The notes below the pieces were generated by a model. The model saw nothing but the letters and a program-made list of their open reading frames with translations. It was not told the DNA's origin and made no database searches. From NCBI GenBank assembly GCA_003695505.1, contig RFIY01000238.1, positions 1 through 9,481 on the forward strand: 9,481 nt of DNA. The letters are read 5' to 3'. The stretch is from Candidatus Dadabacteria bacterium (GTDB lineage Bacteria; J088). The first letter of the stretch is position 1; each line of letters begins with the position of its first letter. The position numbers were made by a program, and so were the translations under genes. Below, in pieces: positions 6,141-9,481 of the stretch.

Positions 6141-6785
6141 TCACTCGTTGTCTGTGGATTCAGTATTCATATCGTCGATACTGGACAGCGTACGTTTACG
6201 TCTGGCAACCGTGACGAGCACCAGGACAAGAAATGCCGCCACGGCAATCAGCCCCATCACGTCCCTGACCCCCGAGATTTTGTCGTGGAAGGCCTCTCCC
6301 GCGGCGTACGCAAGGTAGGTCAGCGCCGGGACGCTGAGGATCGCCGCGACGCCGTCGTAAAGCACAAATGATCGGAACGGCACCCGCAACATCCCTGCTG
6401 TCCAGAAAGTGACCGCACGCAACCCGGGCGTAAAACGGGCGAAAAACAGGTAGATGCTGCCGTTCCGATGAAAGGCCTGGCGAACCGTTTCGACACGCCG
6501 CTCGGTCAGAATGCGCCGAAACAATGGTATCGTAACGATCCGCTCGCCGAACACCCGTCCGATCAGAAAAATCGTCGCATCGCCAAGCAGTACGCCGCCG
6601 AATCCGACGGCCATGGATGTCAACAGATCGACATCGCCCCGAAAACTGAGGTACCCCAGAGTGAACAACACGACATCCTCGGGGAGCGGCAATCCGAATC
6701 CGCAAGCGAGCAGGATCAGGAAAGCCGCACTGTAGATCACGACGCTGGAGTCGCCACTGAGCGACTGTAGCAGAGATTCAAAAAT
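6141..6785 (-). CDS. DedA-family inner-membrane protein, probably starting at ATT
   Basis: DedA (SNARE-associated/VTT-domain) proteins are inner-membrane transport proteins. Some members flip undecaprenyl phosphate or support proton-motive-force homeostasis. About 214 residues carry the family signatures: GFGLPLPEDVVLFTLGYLS (29-47), GGVLLGDATIFLIGR with Asp69 (63-77), and ARFTPGLRAVTFWTAG with Arg117 and Arg123 (116-131). The F-x-R-x-x-P-G-x-R arginines are essential in characterised members. Two or more further membrane segments include one at about 180-200, and the tail is polar. No ATG, GTG or TTG sits at the expected N-terminus. ATT at 6783-6785 has GGAAAGG (6796-6802) 10 nt upstream and gives IFESLLQSLSG, a normal DedA beginning. 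A GTG at 6738-6740 would cut into the first hydrophobic region, and an ATG at 6905 would overlap pdxA by more than 100 nt with a very basic peptide. The substrate cannot be read from sequence. Confidence 0.85.
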   Translation of the reverse strand: MFESLLQSLSGDSSVVIYSAAFLILLACGFGLPLPEDVVLFTLGYLSFRGDVDLLTSMAVGFGGVLLGDATIFLIGRVFGERIVTIPLFRRILTERRVETVRQAFHRNGSIYLFFARFTPGLRAVTFWTAGMLRVPFRSFVLYDGVAAILSVPALTYLAYAAGEAFHDKISGVRDVMGLIAVAAFLVLVLVTVARRKRTLSSIDDMNTESTDNE

Positions 6786-6792
6786 GGCTTTG

Positions 6793-7764
6793 CTACCTTT
6801 CCGTTTCCGATCGTTGCGTCGACCATCGCGCGCCGTATCGGATCGCCATCGCGAGTGCCGCCCTGGCACTGTCGCTCGATGCCGTGTCCCGGGCGGCCAG
6901 ATCAAAGGCCGTGCCGTGGTCCGGACTCGTCCGCAACACAGGCAGCCCGACCGTCACGTTCACGCCGCGATCGAAGTGCAGCAACTTGAACGGTGCCAGC
7001 CCCTGATCATGATACATCGCAAGCACCGCGGAAACTCGCTCCTGCGACAGATCTCGAAACACCGTATCTCCGGGAAGCGGGCCGATGATCGGCCGCGACA
7101 CCGTTTGCTGTGCTCTCTCTATCCCGGCCTGGACGCGGCGCTCGTCATTGCCAAGGGTGCCACGCTCGCCGGCATGCGGATTGACACCGGCCACCGCGAT
7201 CGGCCGCGAGGTGTCTGCGCCAGTATGCGCCAGATACCGGTCGAGCAATTGCAGGGAATCGGCGATTCGTCCGGGCGTGATCAGGTCCGGGACACTGGCC
7301 AGCGGAACATGCACGGTAGCCAGACCAACGACGAACGCGTCAGCGGCCATGACCATCAAGACACTCGGAACCCCAAACTGCTCGCGAAGATAATCGGTAT
7401 GCCCCGCGTGTGGGAATCCGGCGGCAACCATGTGTTCCTTCGAAATGGGGCCCGTCACGATCGCGGCACCACAACTGCGGGCGCAATGAATGGCCTGATC
7501 CAGCGCCCGCCAGGCAATGCGGGCGCCAACGTCGTCAGGACAGCCGGGAGCCGGGATCGGCGTGTCAGGACTGCGTTCATCGAGACAGTGCGGAACGGGT
7601 CCGCCGAGACGATCCGCCAGATTCGACCACAGACCGGCCGGTCCAGCAAAGCGCACCTCATCCGGCGTGCCGAGCTGTTGCCATGCCCGGTACATGACAA
7701 AGGGGCCGATGCCCGCCGGATCCCCCGGCGTGACCACGACTCTGGTCTGCGATGGTTCAGTCAT
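6793..7764 (-). CDS. pdxA: PdxA, 4-hydroxythreonine-4-phosphate dehydrogenase
   Basis: PdxA oxidises 4-phosphohydroxy-L-threonine with NAD. The product decarboxylates to 3-amino-1-hydroxyacetone phosphate, which PdxJ uses to make pyridoxine 5'-phosphate. The 323 residues start with the family signature VVVTPGDPAGIGP (9-21). The divalent-metal ligands are His152 (VHVPLA), His197 (NPHAGE) and His252 (MYHDQGLAPFK). These correspond to E. coli His166, His211 and His266, all shifted by 14. The substrate-binding pair His122-Thr123 is in AGHTDYL. The C-terminal GLPVLRTSPDHGTAFDLA is intact. The ATG is 14 nt after the surA-like stop, with CAGG upstream. The stop TAG overlaps the likely Shine-Dalgarno of the dedA gene. 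The pairing of surA-like and pdxA genes is common in proteobacteria. Confidence 0.95.
   Translation of the reverse strand: MTEPSQTRVVVTPGDPAGIGPFVMYRAWQQLGTPDEVRFAGPAGLWSNLADRLGGPVPHCLDERSPDTPIPAPGCPDDVGARIAWRALDQAIHCARSCGAAIVTGPISKEHMVAAGFPHAGHTDYLREQFGVPSVLMVMAADAFVVGLATVHVPLASVPDLITPGRIADSLQLLDRYLAHTGADTSRPIAVAGVNPHAGERGTLGNDERRVQAGIERAQQTVSRPIIGPLPGDTVFRDLSQERVSAVLAMYHDQGLAPFKLLHFDRGVNVTVGLPVLRTSPDHGTAFDLAARDTASSDSARAALAMAIRYGARWSTQRSETER
6796..6802 (-). promoter_or_regulatory. Ribosome binding site supporting the ATT start of the DedA gene
   Basis: GGAAAGG on the minus strand lies at the end of pdxA, just before its TAG stop. It is 10 nt from ATT at 6785. It is the best Shine-Dalgarno near the expected DedA N-terminus, and no standard start codon lies at a suitable distance in that frame. 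Confidence 0.5.
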
Positions 7765-7778
7765 TTGACACGCCTGGG

Positions 7779-8579
7779 TCAGCGTCGCTCAATCCATGCA
7801 TTGGCGCGCATTTGTCCGAGCCATTGCGCAAATGCACGTTCGATCCGATCACGGCGCACTTCGGCATAGACCTGCTCCCGCACCTGCTCCAGCGGGGGCA
7901 AATCGGCCTGTCGCAAACGGACGAACGTGATCTGGGTCGGAACACCGTCACGAGCGATCTCTGTCACGGCTCCAGGCTGCGGATTTCCGGCGATCCACTG
8001 TTGCACCGCCGGATCGAGTGTACTCCAGGGCACTTCGACCAGTTGCTGCGATGGGCCGACGCGAACGGCAACCACCGGCTCCAGACCATAACGGTCCGGA
8101 TGCTCTCGCATCCAGGCGATCAGATCGGCGTCGTCAATGGAGATCCCTGGTTCGATCTCGCGCTGGACAATCTGCATGCGCAATAACTGGGTTCGCAACA
8201 TCTCGCGGTACGCGACGCGTGACAATCCCTGCGCTCGCACGGCCTCATAGAGCTCCTCGACGCTCATGCCATTCTGTTCGGCCACGTTCTGGACGGTCGC
8301 ATCGATCTGCTTGTCATCGATAGTGACATGATTCCGATCTGCCCACGCCGTCATCAGCAAATCGTTGATGCGTCGCTCGACCAGCGCATCGTCTGAAAGG
8401 TCGGACTCCCCCTGCTGTGCGAGCGTCGCGCGCAGCGCACGCAAATCGGACCGCAGGATCGGCGTCCCTTCGACGACCGCGACAATTTCGTCAACAACCT
8501 CGGTGACAGCGCCGACGGCTCCCGGAAAGACTGGTGGAGCACAGAGCAATACCGCGACAGACAGGACATGCACGGACAT
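7779..8579 (-). CDS. SurA-like periplasmic chaperone with reduced isomerase domain
   Basis: SurA proteins escort unfolded outer-membrane proteins through the periplasm. This 266-residue protein has a signal peptide (about 1-24, ending in GAVGA), although its n-region lacks Lys or Arg. A clear SurA N-terminal chaperone domain follows (about 28-160: VVDEIVAVVEGTPILRSDL, later YREMLRTQLLRMQIVQREI). The family's C-terminal helix is at about 228-266 (LEQVREQVYAEVRRDRIERAF). Only about 60 residues (162-222) lie between them, where a full parvulin domain needs about 90-100. That stretch lacks the usual D-F-x-x-L-A and G-G-x-x-G motifs, so isomerase activity is doubtful. Shortened SurA proteins exist elsewhere, so this need not be decay. 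The ATG at 8577-8579 is the only standard start giving a signal peptide, with no strong Shine-Dalgarno. The 103 nt before it carry no recognisable feature. Confidence 0.86.
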   Translation of the reverse strand: MSVHVLSVAVLLCAPPVFPGAVGAVTEVVDEIVAVVEGTPILRSDLRALRATLAQQGESDLSDDALVERRINDLLMTAWADRNHVTIDDKQIDATVQNVAEQNGMSVEELYEAVRAQGLSRVAYREMLRTQLLRMQIVQREIEPGISIDDADLIAWMREHPDRYGLEPVVAVRVGPSQQLVEVPWSTLDPAVQQWIAGNPQPGAVTEIARDGVPTQITFVRLRQADLPPLEQVREQVYAEVRRDRIERAFAQWLGQMRANAWIERR

Positions 8580-8682
8580 CCACCAGAACCGGCGTTCGTT
8601 CCCGTGATTACATCTCTTAGTCGGCGCCAGACCGTGCTCCGCCCTGACGTTCTCACGACGAAGCCGCGCAAGCGATCGGAAG

Positions 8683-9481
8683 CTAGCGCGGCACATCCAG
8701 TGCCCTCGCCCATTCGTCATCGTTGATTTCAATCGGCACTTCCTGACGCAGGCGGTCAATGAGCTGTTGGCGGATCTGTGCACGGCGCTCACGTTCGATC
8801 GTTTCCCGAATCATTCGTTCCATCGACGTCCGGTCCGGCCGGTGGCCGCGTCGGCGATCCGTCACCCGGAACACATGGTACCCGTATTCCGTTCGGATGA
8901 CTTTGGAGATCTTGTTCACCGGGAGTCGGAATGCGGGCGCAAACGACTCTGGCAGGTCCTCGGCACGCACATATCCAATACGCCCCCCCCTGGTGCGTTC
9001 TGGGCCAATACTGTGTTCGCGTGCAAGTTCCGCGAAGTCACGTCCCGCGAGCAGCTCCTTGCGCAACGCCCGCGCCTCCTGTTCGTCCGAGACCACAATC
9101 TGCCACAGTTCGACCTCAATACCGGGATTGACGGCCTCGAAACTTTCGCGGTAATACGCATCGATATCGGCATCGGTCACCGGTGCAGTGCGCGAGAGTT
9201 CCTGATCCAGCAGATGCTCCACGAGCAGGCGCCTTCTCGTCGTATGCTCCCAGTCGCGTTCATCCACATAATGCTCCAGCAGATATCGCTTCCAGGCGCG
9301 CTCATCCATATCTCCGCGCAGCCGGACGGATTCGCTGGTCAGTTCCCGGTCGTCAACCGACAATCCGCGACGCCGAGCCTCCTGGACCAGCAAACTTTCC
9401 GCGATCAATTCATTGAGCAGCCGCTTGTGCAACTGTGCGCGGTCTTCCCGCGACAGTACCGGGATATCGCCCAGCTCCCGC
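8683..9481 (-). CDS. Parvulin-type peptidyl-prolyl cis-trans isomerase, SurA/PrsA-like (N-terminus cut by window edge)
   Basis: The frame is open at 9481; about 265 C-terminal residues are visible. The first part (RELGDIPVLSREDRAQ and LLNELIAESLLVQEARRRGL) is the helical SurA/PrsA-type chaperone domain, starting after its first strand. The signal peptide or lipobox must lie beyond the edge. An intact PpiC-type parvulin domain follows, beginning about 9120. It has VELWQIVVSDEQEA, the DFAELAREHS helix, GGRIGYV and LPESFAPAF, then KVIRTEYGYHVFRVTDRR. A charged C-terminal helix (RETIERERRAQIRQQLIDRLRQ) packs back in SurA-like folds. It probably acts in the periplasm on unfolded envelope proteins. 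The neighbouring surA-like gene supports this. A run of eight G residues on the coding strand (8983-8990) encodes part of the Gly-Gly motif. The visible part does not decide between a soluble and a lipid-anchored form. Confidence 0.9.
   Translation of the reverse strand, partial: RELGDIPVLSREDRAQLHKRLLNELIAESLLVQEARRRGLSVDDRELTSESVRLRGDMDERAWKRYLLEHYVDERDWEHTTRRRLLVEHLLDQELSRTAPVTDADIDAYYRESFEAVNPGIEVELWQIVVSDEQEARALRKELLAGRDFAELAREHSIGPERTRGGRIGYVRAEDLPESFAPAFRLPVNKISKVIRTEYGYHVFRVTDRRRGHRPDRTSMERMIRETIERERRAQIRQQLIDRLRQEVPIEINDDEWARALDVPR

Noticed and set aside
6786-6905. Longer DedA N-terminus starting at ATG 6905
   Set aside because: It would overlap pdxA by over 100 nt and add a 40-residue, highly basic stretch absent from DedA proteins.
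6784-7869. Open frame of about 361 codons on the plus strand opposite pdxA
   Set aside because: It lies antisense to a fully recognisable pdxA, is very rich in Arg, and shows no domain. It is a codon-bias shadow of the GC-rich gene.
8580-8792. Longer SurA-like N-terminus starting at upstream ATG codons
   Set aside because: It would overlap the end of the parvulin gene and place the signal peptide some 70 residues inside the protein.

Overview
The window is a GC-rich stretch of bacterial chromosome. Every gene I can support reads on the minus strand, so transcription runs from position 9481 towards position 1. The gene content suggests a Gram-negative bacterium of the former Deltaproteobacteria (Desulfobacterota, Myxococcota or a related uncultured lineage). 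The reasons are a periplasmic SurA/parvulin pair next to pdxA, a Myxococcus/Geobacter-like PilM-PilN-PilO set, and a small XRE-family regulator just ahead of pilM. The lineage is an inference from protein style only; no rRNA or marker gene is present.

First block, in transcription order (9481 to 4615): a parvulin-type peptidyl-prolyl isomerase cut by the window edge, a SurA-like chaperone whose isomerase domain looks reduced, pdxA (vitamin B6 synthesis), a DedA-family membrane protein, fabH (start of fatty acid synthesis) and rimI (acetylation of a ribosomal protein). Spacing is mostly tight: 14 nt between the surA-like gene and pdxA, and 10 nt between dedA and fabH. This looks like one housekeeping transcript for envelope protein folding, cofactor supply and membrane biogenesis. 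Next comes a 703-residue secreted, probably lipid-anchored protein of unrecognised family with EF-hand-like calcium-binding repeats. It starts 25 nt after rimI.

A 219-nt AT-rich gap (2259-2477) follows. It holds a strong sigma70-type promoter for the second block, with an imperfect palindrome over its -10 region. The second block (2258 to 1) is an XRE-family regulator, pilM, pilN and the start of pilO. These three pil genes encode the inner-membrane alignment complex of the type IVa pilus. The genes are 4 nt apart, overlapping by 4 nt, and 9 nt apart, so they are almost certainly one operon, which probably continues beyond the window into pilP and pilQ.

There are no RNA genes, mobile elements or CRISPR arrays, and I see no clearly new multi-gene system. 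The points most worth checking are the regulator-palindrome-promoter arrangement ahead of the pil operon, the uncharacterised calcium-binding lipoprotein, the reduced SurA-like protein beside an intact parvulin, and the apparent ATT start codon of the DedA gene.
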